From positions 1-52,650 of the forward strand of contig CAJUPJ010000022.1 in assembly GCA_910588655.1 (NCBI GenBank): a stretch of DNA of 52,650 bases. Reading direction: 5' to 3'. Of the stretch, positions 1 to 10,176 are shown one piece after another. The notes beneath the pieces were generated by a model. The model worked only from the letters and a program-made list of their open reading frames with translations, ran no database searches and was not told the origin of the DNA. Made by a program: the position numbers and the translations under genes. Within the stretch, counting starts at the first letter, position 1; every line of letters starts with the position of its first letter. The stretch is from an uncultured Lachnospiraceae bacterium. GTDB taxonomy: Bacteria; Bacillota; Clostridia; Lachnospirales; Lachnospiraceae.

Positions 1-11
1 ATAAAACTATA

Positions 12-96
12 TGTTTTGGCAAAAATTATTTATTTTTATACCCTAAAGCCTGAATGGTAACAAATAATCATATTAATCCACATTCTTGCCAAAACA
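12..96. repeat. 11-bp perfect inverted repeat at window edge
   Basis: The arms at 12-22 and 86-96 are perfect reverse complements (TGTTTTGGCAA / TTGCCAAAACA) separated by 63 bases of AT-rich sequence. No gene is visible between position 1 and the purC terminator. The arms could form a long hairpin in RNA or be a pair of protein binding sites for a gene lying outside the window. Only the symmetry is seen; function is unknown. Confidence 0.4.
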
Positions 97-145
97 ATAT
101 ATTATCCCTTTTTTATATTATTTAGCTGTAAGAATATTATGGCAT

Positions 146-187
146 ATAAAAAGGGCAGCAAATATCTGCTTATATCTGCTTGCCCTT
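146..187 (-). terminator. Rho-independent terminator of purC
   Basis: On the minus strand an interrupted stem (AAGGGCA-AGCA pairing with TGCT-TGCCCTT, one bulged base) is followed by a T-rich tract (complement of 145-150). It lies about 60 bases after the purC stop codon and is correctly oriented to end that transcript. Confidence 0.7.
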
Positions 188-245
188 ACATAAGCCAGTT
201 AAATATTAACTAGCTATATATATAGTTATAATAACATATAAATTC

Positions 246-1121
246 CTAACGTGTAAATTCCTTACCTGTAAGCATTAAGAAAGCCTCTTTATACTTTCCA
301 GTTGTCTTTGCAACTACATCCTCTGGAAGCTTGTAACCGCTGTCAGGATTTGCTTTCAGCCAGTCCCTTACATACTGTTTGTCAAATGAAGGCTGTCCCT
401 TGCCAGGTTCATATCCGTCTAAAGGCCAGAACCTTGAGCTGTCTGGTGTAAGCATTTCATCACCAAGGACTACATTGCCATCTTCATCAAGCCCAAATTC
501 AAACTTTGTATCTGCAATTATAATTCCTTTAGAAAGTGCATATTCTGCGCATTTCTTATAAAGTGCTATTGTGCAGTCCATAATCTTCTTTGCATATTCT
601 TCACCCTTTCCAGGGAATTCTTTATCAAGAATTTGTACACTTTCTTCAAATGTTATATGTTCGTCATGGTCACCTAAATCTGCTTTTGTTGTAGGGGTAT
701 ACACTGGTTCTGGAAGCTTGTCTGACTCTTTAAGCCCTTCTGGAAGCTTTATCCCACAGACAGTCCCGCTTTCTTTATAACTCTCCCAGCCGCTGCCAGT
801 TATATATCCACGTACTATACATTCTATAGGCAACATTCTAAGCTTCTTGCAAAGCATACTGTTTCCATTAAATTTTTCACTTCCAAAAAACTCTGGCATA
901 TCTTTTGCATCTGTAGAAATCATATGGTTAGGCACAATATCACTAGTAAAACCAAACCAGAACTTTGACATCTGTGTAAGTATAGCACCCTTGTCTGTAA
1001 CTTCATTCTTAAGTATTACATCAAATGCTGAAATCCTGTCTGTTGCAACAATAACCAGGCTGTCCCCGTTATCATATACTTCACGTACTTTACCCTCTTT
1101 AACAGGTGAAAATTCTTTCAT
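246..1121 (-). CDS. purC: Phosphoribosylaminoimidazole-succinocarboxamide synthase
   Basis: This 291-residue protein is SAICAR synthase, a cytoplasmic ATP-dependent ligase of de novo purine synthesis that joins aspartate to CAIR. The N-terminus carries the family motif EGKVREVYD (residues 8-16) and then ATDRISAFD (27-35), which form the nucleotide and substrate pocket; the centre has VRGYITGSGWESY, and DTKFEFGLD with the following GDEMLTPDSSRFW block lies near residues 204-232. Length is at the upper end for bacterial PurC and resembles the longer form seen in several phyla. The ATG at 1121 is preceded by GGAGG at 7 bases. It is a single-gene unit here, with its own promoter and terminator; no other pur gene is next to it in the window. 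The neighbouring giant arabinanase is functionally unrelated. Confidence 0.97.
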   Translation of the reverse strand: MKEFSPVKEGKVREVYDNGDSLVIVATDRISAFDVILKNEVTDKGAILTQMSKFWFGFTSDIVPNHMISTDAKDMPEFFGSEKFNGNSMLCKKLRMLPIECIVRGYITGSGWESYKESGTVCGIKLPEGLKESDKLPEPVYTPTTKADLGDHDEHITFEESVQILDKEFPGKGEEYAKKIMDCTIALYKKCAEYALSKGIIIADTKFEFGLDEDGNVVLGDEMLTPDSSRFWPLDGYEPGKGQPSFDKQYVRDWLKANPDSGYKLPEDVVAKTTGKYKEAFLMLTGKEFTR

Positions 1122-1171
1122 AAAATGACCTCCGCTTTCTGTGTGTATTGTATACTTCTAAACATTCACAA

Positions 1172-1200
1172 TAAATATAAAGCTTATTCCATAGATTGTC
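1172..1200 (-). promoter_or_regulatory. Sigma-A type promoter of purC
   Basis: On the minus strand TTGACA (1200-1195) and TATATT (1177-1172) are separated by exactly 17 bases. The predicted transcript begins near 1165, leaving a leader of about 45 bases with the GGAGG site, too short to hold a purine riboswitch. Confidence 0.75.
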
Positions 1201-1247
1201 AATCGGATTTAATTATTATTACATATCCAGTCTGCTTTGCATATTGC

Positions 1248-1290
1248 AAAACCTGCCTCGACGGCCAAGTACAAGGCAGGTTTATTTTTT
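1248..1290. terminator. Hairpin with T tract between purC promoter and giant arabinanase
   Basis: A perfect 10-bp stem (AAACCTGCCT at 1248-1257, AGGCAGGTTT at 1274-1283) is followed on the plus strand by ATTTTTTATTT, but no plus-strand gene precedes it. On the minus strand, after the arabinanase stop at 1475, the same stem is followed by only four T. It probably ends the arabinanase transcript about 190 bases after its stop, before the purC promoter. The rest of 1122-1474 shows no gene. Confidence 0.6.
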
Positions 1291-1474
1291 ATTTACGCTT
1301 GTTATTCCTACTGTCTATATAGGCAAGCAACGCAACGGGAAATGTTCCAAAAAGGAATAATAAAGACAATGCTTCATATGTCCTCATATACGCCACCAGC
1401 ATCCCTGCCAGTGGCATATTTATATATGTAACTATATAGTTTTATGGATATAAGTATTAAAACATATCCCAATG

Positions 1475-4400
1475 CTATTTTATCTTTTTCACTTTAATCT
1501 TTTTTCCTGCACCTTTAGATTTTAAAAGCTTCTTGTATTGTTTAACCTTTCCTTTAGGTACTTTTATTATTGCTTTTTTATTAATTCCTTTAAATGCTTT
1601 ATTTCCTGTTTTATTTGCTTTAAGCTTATTAGATTTGATTACAATATTTTTAAGCTGGCTACATCCCTTAAATGCATTTTTGCCAATTTGTTTTACATTA
1701 GAACCTATGGACAGCTTCTTTAACTTTTTATTGCCTTTTAATGCATTTTTAGCAATGGCTGTTACTTTATATTTACTGCCATAAATCCTTACAGATGCTG
1801 GAATAACAACATTCTGCGCCTTATTCTTAGTTCCTGTAAACTTAACTGCCCTTGTGCCTTTTACAGATGTAACTGTATATTTTAAGTTGCTAATAACAAA
1901 TTTGCTGCCTTTCTTCACTGATTTAGCACCACTAACCGGTCTGTCATTACTATCTGGTATTGCTGTTTCCCATGGAATTGCCACTGGCGGTGGTGTAGTT
2001 GCAGAAGCACCTCCTGGTGGTGTTGCTACTGGAACTGGTGTCTCTGTTGGTATTATACCTGGGCCTGTTGTACCTGATGGGACCGGCGAAGGGCTGGCAG
2101 ATGGTACAGGTGTACCTGTTGGAGCTGGTGTCTCTGTTGGCATTGGTATATACCCTGGATTAATAACTATTTGCTGTCCTTTATTATTCTTATCTGTATC
2201 TACATAACAAAGTATATAAGAAGAGAACTTTCCACTTTTAAATTTAATAGTACCAGAATTTTTATCATAAACACAAGGTATTACAGTTTTATTTCCTTTA
2301 TGGAAACGTACAATATAGTACAGCCTTTCTACACCATCTGCTTCTTCTTTTATATGGGAAGGTATTTTCATTTTAATTGTCATTTCCTGTTTTCCAGTTT
2401 CTTTTATACTGATTTTAACCTTGCTGTTCATTCCATTTACTTTCGCATAAAATGAAATATCAAGAGGCATAGCAATTTCCGAATTATTTACCTTATTGCC
2501 AGAATCTTTCTTTGCCTGCCCTTCCACTTCCTTTAAGAGTGCTTCACCTGTCATATTCCCTAAAGAAGAATCCAGGTCTGTTTCTTCATTTACCTCAATG
2601 AAAACATCTACATTATTATTTGCTCCTAATGCCTTCTTAATTTCACCAATAACCTCATCAAATCTTGTTCCTTCCAGTTTTTCTCCAGTTTCTTCATTAA
2701 TAATATCTATATTTTCCTTGCTGGTAACAGAAGATATTATAGCATCTGTTATATTACTATCCATAAAATCAGTTTCACCAAGGTTTGCTGCACCAATATT
2801 TATGCTTGTATCTGTGCCATATTCATACACCTGTATTTTTAGTGTTTCCAAGGACAAGCTGTTTATTACTGTATCTCCTGTAAATTTTGAAAGGTTGAAA
2901 ATCCAGCAGCCATTTGCACCTTTTTCATATCCCTGGACAGTGCATGTATTTCCTTCTGTTTCTATACTTGCTGATTTAATTTGAAATCCTTTGCCAGGAG
3001 TTATTATAAACTGTATTGTACTATCAGCACTGGCATCAATAGTGCTAAGCAATAACCCTGCATTGCCAGCTTTTGCAATTTCCTGTACCTTATCTGATAT
3101 GCCTACTGAATATTGTACTTGTACAGCCTCCCCACTTATCTTAATATTTGTATTATCCTTAAAATTAAGGATAACATAAGTATATACACCATTTTTAATC
3201 TCTGCAATATTTACTGTTGCGTTATCCGCATTTACAACTGGCGCAGAAGCAAATGTAAAACCTTTATCTGGTGCTACTGACAGTTCAAGACGTTCAGTAA
3301 TAACAACTGGTCCACCATTTTCAAATTCTTTGTCATCTTTAGTTATATTTATCTTTGCATTTTTTACTGTACTGCTATATTGGACAGAAAAGCCCTTTAT
3401 TACAGCTATAGCAGAAACACATACTTCACAATTACTACCCAGACCACTGATTTTGTATGAATAACTGCCATCACCATTCTTTTCCTGGCTGCCAATATTA
3501 CATGTACCAGCAGTTTTTACCACTGAAATACCCGTTCCATCTTTAAATTCATATCCTGTTTTTGGCTTTATTGTCAGAATAGCAGTTTCATCTTTTCCAA
3601 TTTCTGTTTTGTCCAACGATACAACAGCATTTTCAAATGCACCTTCTTTTGTTATATAAGAAATTTTATACTTCTCTTCTCCTGGGTCTCCTGTTGGAAC
3701 TGATGGCTCTGTTGGACCAGTAACAATAACACTCTTATCACCTTGCCTTGAATATAGCTTCTTTACATCTCCGGCATCCAGAACCTTGTTATACATACGG
3801 ACATCATCTACATAACCACGGAAATCCCATGCTGGCCACCAAGGAAGAAATGTTCCAATCTGGATTGCTGTTGTATTAGCTTTAATACTTTCAAGAAGCT
3901 CTGCACATGTTCCTCCAGCTAATCCTGAAACAGTTTCAGAAAGTTCCCCATCAACATACACATAAATCTTGTTATTATCACCATCAATACTCATTACCAC
4001 CTGTTTCCAGGTTTCTGTTGACAAGTTTACATCTGTACTGTCACCACCAACTTTTCTGTCAGCCCAGTTTCCATTACCATCATTTATCCAAGGGCAAAGG
4101 CTGGTATCTAAAGAAACAAAACCATATTTATACCCATCTGCTGTATAATTATCTGCTGTTGTTTTAAAGTTAAATATACTAGTCATACCGCCACAAATTC
4201 CATCTTCCCCTTGTTTAGAGTTATTAGCTTTTGCCCACATTGAAACAGTAAAAGCATTGCCAATCCCATTAACATAATCTTTATCAAACCCAAGATAACC
4301 TGTTGCCTGGAATGTACCTCTCATCTCCATGACTTTTCCACGTTCTTTATCTGTAACTATCTTTGATTCATTATCCTGTCCTTCGTCATTTACAAATATT

Positions 4401-7400
4401 ATTTCTGCCTCTTTTAAAGGATTTTTACTATCTTTAAGGTTTCCATTAAAAAGATATTCTGCAATAAGACCATCCATAAGGCTTGCATCTTCTTCACCAG
4501 GTTCTGATGGGTCTGGTGGCGTTGCTGTTGGGTCATCAGGCTCTTGTGGTGGAACAGTGCCTGTAATATTTCCAGTTGTACTCACTTTATTATCACTAAG
4601 TATATAGCACTTTGACCATACCCCTTTTAAAGCCAGCGTTCCAGTAACTTTCTTGCCTGTTCCTGGTGTAGCAGTATCAAATATCAAGTCTGCTGTATAT
4701 TCTGGATTATCCTCATTAAGCAGGCCATTAAATGAAACTGACTTAACAGAAGCTTCCCTTATACCATCATATTCCTTATCATTTACTTCTACATCTTTAA
4801 TACTTATTGGCACACCTTTTACTTTATTAGTGAAAACAACTTTATTATTGCCTGTAACTGCATAAATATAATTACCTGCATCTTCTTTCTGTATTACATA
4901 AGATTTTTCTGTTGCACCAGGTATTTTAGCGCCTGCACTGTCCAGAGCAGCAGTACGGTACCATTGTACAGCATCACCAGAACCAGTGTTATTATCTACT
5001 AATTCTGGGTTGTATGTGATTTTGTTCATTTTGATATATGCATTTTCTACTGTAAAACGCACATTAACTTCTTCACCTGGCATAGCAAATTTAACCATGT
5101 ATTTATATGACTGCGTATTATCTGTATTAGAAACAACATCTGCATCTACTTGTATTACACCACTACTTCTGGTTATATTCATAACAACATGGGCATCAGA
5201 CATAATTGATTTGAATGTGTCCCAGTTAATAGTAGTTCCAGTATAATCTATATTGCTGCCGTCTGGTGCTTTGTTAGCTTCACCTTTGTTATATGAACCC
5301 CATCCATAATTATCTGAACGTATAGTTTCATAATCTCCTCTGTCATTCCTAAATTCAAAACAATAATTATACCAGTTCTTATAATCCTCTCCTTCCTTAT
5401 CTGAACCATAATTGTCAAAATCGAACGTTACATCAAAATCATCCTTTAATGTAGTATAGTCACTCCATTCTTGGAAGGCTGTAACTACACGGCTGTCTGG
5501 TCCAACCTGGGCAAGCCCCTCTATAGAAACCATTTCTATATAAGAATTATCAACCAGCAGGGTGAAATACATATCTGCATCTGTTTCTGTAAAATTAACT
5601 GTTCTTGTATATGACTTGCTACTATCTTTAAGTGAAACAGCCTCAACAGAAATTGTTACATCCTTTCCTTTTCTCTGTACATTAGCAGTAACCTTTGCAG
5701 AATTCATAATATCAATTAAAGCGTCAGCATCCTGGTAATCATGGCTATAATGTATTTCATTACCTGATTTAGTTCTGTTATCTCCTCCTCCCCAGCCCCA
5801 GTCATCGCCTCTGACTACTACATAATCTGAAGAACCAGCAGTACCCCTGACAGAATCAGAAAATCTCATTGCATAGTTATTATAAACTAACGCACCACCA
5901 TAATTATTAAATGTAAATGTAGTATTAAAATCCCCTGTAAGTTTATAATCGTCACTAGCTGCCCCATCAAATGGGGTTGTTTTATCCTTGTTTCCAATTA
6001 CCTGGTTATAAACTTCTGTAGTACCTAAGTTTTCTAATACTGCTGTATCACCATATTTATATTCATTGTTTACATTAATTGTATTGTCATATACACGTGA
6101 TACTTTAATATTATCAACTTTAGTTATTCCACCAGAACGCCCAGCTACAGTTGCCATTCCCTTCAAATATCCATTACCGTTCACTGTAGTATTTCCACTG
6201 TAAATAACTTTTCCATCCGCCCGGTTTACAATTTTATAATCTACAACATTATTATTTGTTACTTTCACCTTAACAGTTACCCATGTATCTACAGGTAAAG
6301 TAAAAGATTTACCTGTTTCTCCATTAACATACCATGTTGTACGCGTAGATGGGTCAGAACTTTGATATGTATTAGTTTTTATCATAAATATAGAATTATC
6401 TGTTTGTATATCATTATTATTCCCATTTATTGTATTATTTGTATCTGTCAACATAAACTGTGACTGCGTCTGCCCATCCCCATTTAAACCTCCAGAAGTA
6501 AGTGCTATATCTACCTCTACAAGATAGTTTGTAAGAGTATTTACATTATTACTAAACTCAGTAACTGCCCCTCTGTGTCCCCTCGTCAAACCAGCAATTT
6601 GTACATAATTACCAAATTCTGCATCTGACTGGACAGATTTATCTGCACCAGAAGAAACCCACGAATCAACTGTCCCTTTATAATCATAATCCTCATAATA
6701 TTCATATCCATCTATAAGTACCTGTTCTGCTGACGGGTCATAGTCTGCTGCATATCCAACAACGATATTACTAACATCCCATGCAAATTCAATATTTCCA
6801 GATTTATATTCTGCAATTACTTCGGCGGCAATTTTAGAAATATCTGTATTTAAGTTTCCAGGATTATTAGATGGCACAAGACTGGCATCATATTTCATCA
6901 TTAAATGTCCATCCCTGTAATAACTAATTGTTCCATCTGTATTAAAACTTATTGTCAGGTAATAATGCCCATCTGAAAATGCTTTCCATATATTTACATT
7001 ATCATAACCCATATCCTTGGCATACTCTGAAATTATAGCAGCATTTTCATAATACCAGCACCATGTACCTCCCTGGCTGTAAGAAATCGTAGCAAACTGG
7101 AACTGGAAACTTCCAGCTTTATTTTTAAATATATTATCCCAGTCTGATTTCAGCCCGTCAGCATACATGCTTAAAGAAAGCCCTGTATTTTTGGAAATTC
7201 TGGCAGCAGGCATTGCTTCGTTAGCTTCTGCTTTTGTATTATATTCTGCCTGGATAGATTCCACCCCTATTGGAAGCAGTTTGCTTTTTGATTCCTGAGA
7301 AAGAATTTTAAAGTCTATTGTTTTTTCGTATGAATAATTTCCTTTTGTAATTGTCAGTAATACCTGTGTTTCTGTATCCTCATCTACATGCTGTACCTTG

Positions 7401-9343
7401 CCATCTGCACTAACCAGTCTGGTATCTGCTGGCTGCCATGAATAAGAAGCACCATAATGGCCTTCATCTGCAAAATCCAGTACGTTTCCAATAAATACCT
7501 GTGATGGTATCTGTGCTTTTAAATTGTTTGCATTATATACAACTATGGCTTCATCATCAAATGGCTGCCCATTATCTGTCTTGCGGTAGCCCCATATAGA
7601 AACATCATTATTTCCTATAACTGTAAAGCACATAGTTTTATAACCTGTTTCTTCAATATTTTGTTCAACAAATACACCCTTGTATGATACTCCGCCAACT
7701 GTGATATCCACATATGGTTTGCCAGCCTGCTGCTGCCAAGTACCAGCCCTGTCCCCTGAAACTGTCCCATCAGCATTTAATTGTATAGTTTCCTCTTGTA
7801 CACAGTTTACATTGTTAATAGAATAAGACGGGTCCATATACAGAATACCATATTCCCCTGTAACATCCTCTGTGGCATATGCTTTATCTGCTAATGTTTC
7901 TCCAGAATACTCAAACGGAGCAGCAACAAGACCTTTATTTTCTGTAGTAAAAAGCTGGTGTACCCTTACCTGGTGTCCTTCTGTGCCATCATCTGTCTTA
8001 TTATGGTAAATTACATAAGCCTTACCATCATCATCTACAAAAGCGGAATTGTGTCCCTGGGCTGTATATCCATTTTTAAGAAAACTCCACTTATAGTATG
8101 ACATCAGGCGGCTTCCTGTTGTGCCTGTTGTATTTCCTGCACCTTCAGAATATGTACCCTGTGGATAGCCTGAACTGGCATTTCCAAATCTTGCGTCCTG
8201 TCCTTGTAAATCTTTATATGGTCCGGTAATTTTATCTGATGAAAATATTCTCATATTATAACCACCAGTTGGTGCAAACCCACCATAAGACAAAAACATA
8301 TAATAACGGCCATTTATATATTCAATATAAGAAGCCTCTCCAGATTTCTGGTTACCACCTGCCAGTTTATAGCCCATATATGGGTCTGACACATTCTTAT
8401 CATATTTATATGTAGTATTCTTATCACGCAATCCTGTAGACGGGTCTATTTTAATAATATAAATACCACCCGACCATGAACCATAACTCATCCAGAGATT
8501 TCCTTCATTGTCATATGTAATACATGGGTCAATAGCATGTGCCCCATAAGCTTTATTCCATGTTGTTGCTTCACATGCCGTTTCACCATCTTTACATGTA
8601 TACTTTCCCTGGCTGTACCTGGATGGCAGATTGCCATTATCCAGTTCCCCAAACTCTTCATAATTTGTCTTTTTATAACTGTATGGGCTTGCTGTATCAG
8701 CATTAAACCCAGAATAGATAATATCCTCCTTACAAGTCCAGTCACCATTAAGGCTGTCTGCTGTAAGAAGCACTATGCTTGAATTCCATGAACATCCGTT
8801 AATGCTCATATACATCAGCCATGCACCTTTTCCGTTATTATACTCTGCATCCCAGAATACATCAGGTGCCCACATGTTTCCTGATGGGTCATAAACACTG
8901 TCTCCATTTGCCGACCACTCAAAATTCCTTTTAAAAATTGTCCTGTAATCCCTGTTAATATTATTTTCAAATGTTGTCCAGTCTTGTAAATCAACCGACC
9001 ATGCAAATGCCATATGTGAACCAAATATAAAATAAACTTCTTTTCTTGTATTTGTGCTATTCTGTACACCATATACATGTTCACTGCCAGTATAGTTTTT
9101 CTCATCAATATATCCTGTAACTATAGATGGGTCATGTACAGATACCCTGTTATATTCCTTATCCTTAAAATAAGTTTCATTAAGTTCATTTAATCTCTCA
9201 TCTGTAATTATCCCATTGCCTGTTGCAGCTTTTGCCTCAATACCCCCCCCCGGACATCCAGCAGCCCCCGTAACAAGCATTGCAGCAGTAAGCACTAATG
9301 CCACTGCTCTATTAAATATATACTTGGTTTTACTTTTCTTCAT
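1475..9343 (-). CDS. Giant secreted modular GH43 arabinanase with BspA-type LRR tail
   Basis: A protein of about 2622 residues if started at ATG 9343, which has AGGAAGGAGA 9 bases upstream; the TTG at 9370 has a poorer context. A signal sequence (with a lipobox-like GAAGC ending at Cys30) leads into a GH43 five-bladed propeller (about 65-460): base Asp71 in VHDPSI, the AIDP aspartate, YGSWSGGIY, and GHNSAF, as in AbnB/YxiA-type endo-1,5-alpha-L-arabinanases. Next come the arabinanase C-terminal beta domain, an Ig-like domain, two lectin-like modules, two modules with the VVRGDDWGW / IRSDNYGW signature also found in the proteins at 13923-18123, a YDG-type Ig domain, a LamG domain (about 1570-1790), several Ig/Listeria-Bacteroides-like repeats, a Pro/Thr linker and a leucine-rich tail (about 2500-2622) rich in lysine. 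Role by family: cutting arabinan at the cell surface. No LPXTG is present. A G9 run lies in codons 31-34. Confidence 0.9.
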   Translation of the reverse strand: MKKSKTKYIFNRAVALVLTAAMLVTGAAGCPGGGIEAKAATGNGIITDERLNELNETYFKDKEYNRVSVHDPSIVTGYIDEKNYTGSEHVYGVQNSTNTRKEVYFIFGSHMAFAWSVDLQDWTTFENNINRDYRTIFKRNFEWSANGDSVYDPSGNMWAPDVFWDAEYNNGKGAWLMYMSINGCSWNSSIVLLTADSLNGDWTCKEDIIYSGFNADTASPYSYKKTNYEEFGELDNGNLPSRYSQGKYTCKDGETACEATTWNKAYGAHAIDPCITYDNEGNLWMSYGSWSGGIYIIKIDPSTGLRDKNTTYKYDKNVSDPYMGYKLAGGNQKSGEASYIEYINGRYYMFLSYGGFAPTGGYNMRIFSSDKITGPYKDLQGQDARFGNASSGYPQGTYSEGAGNTTGTTGSRLMSYYKWSFLKNGYTAQGHNSAFVDDDGKAYVIYHNKTDDGTEGHQVRVHQLFTTENKGLVAAPFEYSGETLADKAYATEDVTGEYGILYMDPSYSINNVNCVQEETIQLNADGTVSGDRAGTWQQQAGKPYVDITVGGVSYKGVFVEQNIEETGYKTMCFTVIGNNDVSIWGYRKTDNGQPFDDEAIVVYNANNLKAQIPSQVFIGNVLDFADEGHYGASYSWQPADTRLVSADGKVQHVDEDTETQVLLTITKGNYSYEKTIDFKILSQESKSKLLPIGVESIQAEYNTKAEANEAMPAARISKNTGLSLSMYADGLKSDWDNIFKNKAGSFQFQFATISYSQGGTWCWYYENAAIISEYAKDMGYDNVNIWKAFSDGHYYLTISFNTDGTISYYRDGHLMMKYDASLVPSNNPGNLNTDISKIAAEVIAEYKSGNIEFAWDVSNIVVGYAADYDPSAEQVLIDGYEYYEDYDYKGTVDSWVSSGADKSVQSDAEFGNYVQIAGLTRGHRGAVTEFSNNVNTLTNYLVEVDIALTSGGLNGDGQTQSQFMLTDTNNTINGNNNDIQTDNSIFMIKTNTYQSSDPSTRTTWYVNGETGKSFTLPVDTWVTVKVKVTNNNVVDYKIVNRADGKVIYSGNTTVNGNGYLKGMATVAGRSGGITKVDNIKVSRVYDNTINVNNEYKYGDTAVLENLGTTEVYNQVIGNKDKTTPFDGAASDDYKLTGDFNTTFTFNNYGGALVYNNYAMRFSDSVRGTAGSSDYVVVRGDDWGWGGGDNRTKSGNEIHYSHDYQDADALIDIMNSAKVTANVQRKGKDVTISVEAVSLKDSSKSYTRTVNFTETDADMYFTLLVDNSYIEMVSIEGLAQVGPDSRVVTAFQEWSDYTTLKDDFDVTFDFDNYGSDKEGEDYKNWYNYCFEFRNDRGDYETIRSDNYGWGSYNKGEANKAPDGSNIDYTGTTINWDTFKSIMSDAHVVMNITRSSGVIQVDADVVSNTDNTQSYKYMVKFAMPGEEVNVRFTVENAYIKMNKITYNPELVDNNTGSGDAVQWYRTAALDSAGAKIPGATEKSYVIQKEDAGNYIYAVTGNNKVVFTNKVKGVPISIKDVEVNDKEYDGIREASVKSVSFNGLLNEDNPEYTADLIFDTATPGTGKKVTGTLALKGVWSKCYILSDNKVSTTGNITGTVPPQEPDDPTATPPDPSEPGEEDASLMDGLIAEYLFNGNLKDSKNPLKEAEIIFVNDEGQDNESKIVTDKERGKVMEMRGTFQATGYLGFDKDYVNGIGNAFTVSMWAKANNSKQGEDGICGGMTSIFNFKTTADNYTADGYKYGFVSLDTSLCPWINDGNGNWADRKVGGDSTDVNLSTETWKQVVMSIDGDNNKIYVYVDGELSETVSGLAGGTCAELLESIKANTTAIQIGTFLPWWPAWDFRGYVDDVRMYNKVLDAGDVKKLYSRQGDKSVIVTGPTEPSVPTGDPGEEKYKISYITKEGAFENAVVSLDKTEIGKDETAILTIKPKTGYEFKDGTGISVVKTAGTCNIGSQEKNGDGSYSYKISGLGSNCEVCVSAIAVIKGFSVQYSSTVKNAKINITKDDKEFENGGPVVITERLELSVAPDKGFTFASAPVVNADNATVNIAEIKNGVYTYVILNFKDNTNIKISGEAVQVQYSVGISDKVQEIAKAGNAGLLLSTIDASADSTIQFIITPGKGFQIKSASIETEGNTCTVQGYEKGANGCWIFNLSKFTGDTVINSLSLETLKIQVYEYGTDTSINIGAANLGETDFMDSNITDAIISSVTSKENIDIINEETGEKLEGTRFDEVIGEIKKALGANNNVDVFIEVNEETDLDSSLGNMTGEALLKEVEGQAKKDSGNKVNNSEIAMPLDISFYAKVNGMNSKVKISIKETGKQEMTIKMKIPSHIKEEADGVERLYYIVRFHKGNKTVIPCVYDKNSGTIKFKSGKFSSYILCYVDTDKNNKGQQIVINPGYIPMPTETPAPTGTPVPSASPSPVPSGTTGPGIIPTETPVPVATPPGGASATTPPPVAIPWETAIPDSNDRPVSGAKSVKKGSKFVISNLKYTVTSVKGTRAVKFTGTKNKAQNVVIPASVRIYGSKYKVTAIAKNALKGNKKLKKLSIGSNVKQIGKNAFKGCSQLKNIVIKSNKLKANKTGNKAFKGINKKAIIKVPKGKVKQYKKLLKSKGAGKKIKVKKIK
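9243..9251 (-). repeat. G9 homopolymer within the signal peptide coding region
   Basis: Nine consecutive C on the plus strand encode the Pro-Gly-Gly-Gly stretch at residues 31-34 of the giant arabinanase. The run is in frame as given. Such a run is rare in sequence this AT-rich, and a one-base slip would truncate the protein after the signal sequence. Confidence 0.9.
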
Positions 9344-9488
9344 ACTTTTATTTCTCCTTCCTGCCTCCAAAAATTAAATTAACCTCCTGTTTATACAAGC
9401 TATTTGCTTGTTCATACATCTAAATAAACAACCTCCTCCTTCCATTATTAGATACTGCAAATTATAATCTGTTTTTAATATAACTCTA

Positions 9489-9517
9489 ATATTAGTATAT
9501 ATGCACAATTTTTGCAA
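9489..9517 (-). promoter_or_regulatory. Promoter of the giant arabinanase gene
   Basis: TTGCAA (9512-9517) and TAATAT (9494-9489) lie 17 bases apart on the minus strand, giving a leader of about 140 bases. The minus 10 box sits in a 10-bp palindrome (CTAATATTAG, 9486-9495). A weaker alternative, TTAGAG with TATAAT about 25 bases further downstream, is also spaced by 17. The remainder of 9371-9684 is AT-rich with no gene. Confidence 0.55.
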
Positions 9518-9684
9518 TATACTTTTTAATAAATATGTTATTTTTCACAAAACTTATCCGTTTTCTACCATATACTTGATACATAACTGTTATGCTGGTT
9601 TATATTATATAGTTATATAAACCGTCCATAATATAGACCATTAAACTATATATAAAAACATATATTATTCTATTTTATTAATAT

Positions 9685-10176
9685 TTATTTTAAATTCATA
9701 AGGAAGAAAACCACAACCATTTGCATTAACATAATAAGCGGAATACCAGTTCTAAAATAATCTTTATTTATTTTATGCCTGAACACATACATTCCAAGAA
9801 GCCCGCCTGCTGAACCTCCTGCAAATGCCAGGTATAACAATGTCACTATCCTTATTCTGTATTTATGTGACACCGCTTTCAGCTTATCTATGCCAAACGC
9901 AATAAATGTAACAATATTAATAATAACCAGGTATATTCCCATTAGTTTATACTGGCTGAAAAACCCCCAGAAATCAAAGGATATTTTCTCTTTGTGCATT
10001 CCTTTAAACATCAAAAATGCAATAACCTGTATAATAAACACACAAACCACAAATACCTTTGACATCATATTTTCTTTTCTGGCTTTCCTGCCAATAATTA
10101 AAATCCCGGCAACTATTTCTAATAAAGCGCCTAAAAGCAGAATAATACCAAAACCATCCATAAACACTGTTATCAC
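9685..10176 (-). CDS. DUF1294 family integral membrane protein
   Basis: A 163-residue membrane protein with about four to five hydrophobic segments. The C-terminal half (about 85-160) has the DUF1294 layout: a helix followed by FGIDKLKA, then RIRIVTLLYLAFAGGSAGGLLGMYVFRHK and a last helix; this glycine-rich segment followed by a basic HK pair is the family hallmark. The N-terminal half is an extra pair of membrane segments. The start is GTG at 10176, overlapping the TGA stop of the aminopeptidase gene by four bases, which implies translational coupling. DUF1294 has no established biochemical role, so the function is unknown; the linkage to a peptidase and a PLP enzyme is not informative by itself. 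Confidence 0.85.
   Translation of the reverse strand: MITVFMDGFGIILLLGALLEIVAGILIIGRKARKENMMSKVFVVCVFIIQVIAFLMFKGMHKEKISFDFWGFFSQYKLMGIYLVIINIVTFIAFGIDKLKAVSHKYRIRIVTLLYLAFAGGSAGGLLGMYVFRHKINKDYFRTGIPLIMLMQMVVVFFLMNLK

Noticed and set aside
1125..1250. Possible purine riboswitch before purC
   Set aside because: The promoter at 1172-1200 leaves a leader of only about 45 bases and no three-way junction sequence is visible.
8488..9108. Open frames on other frames within the giant arabinanase gene (for example 8488-8748, 8815-9108)
   Set aside because: They overlap a well-supported coding frame with clear GH43 motifs, lack ribosome sites, and encode low-complexity unlikely proteins.
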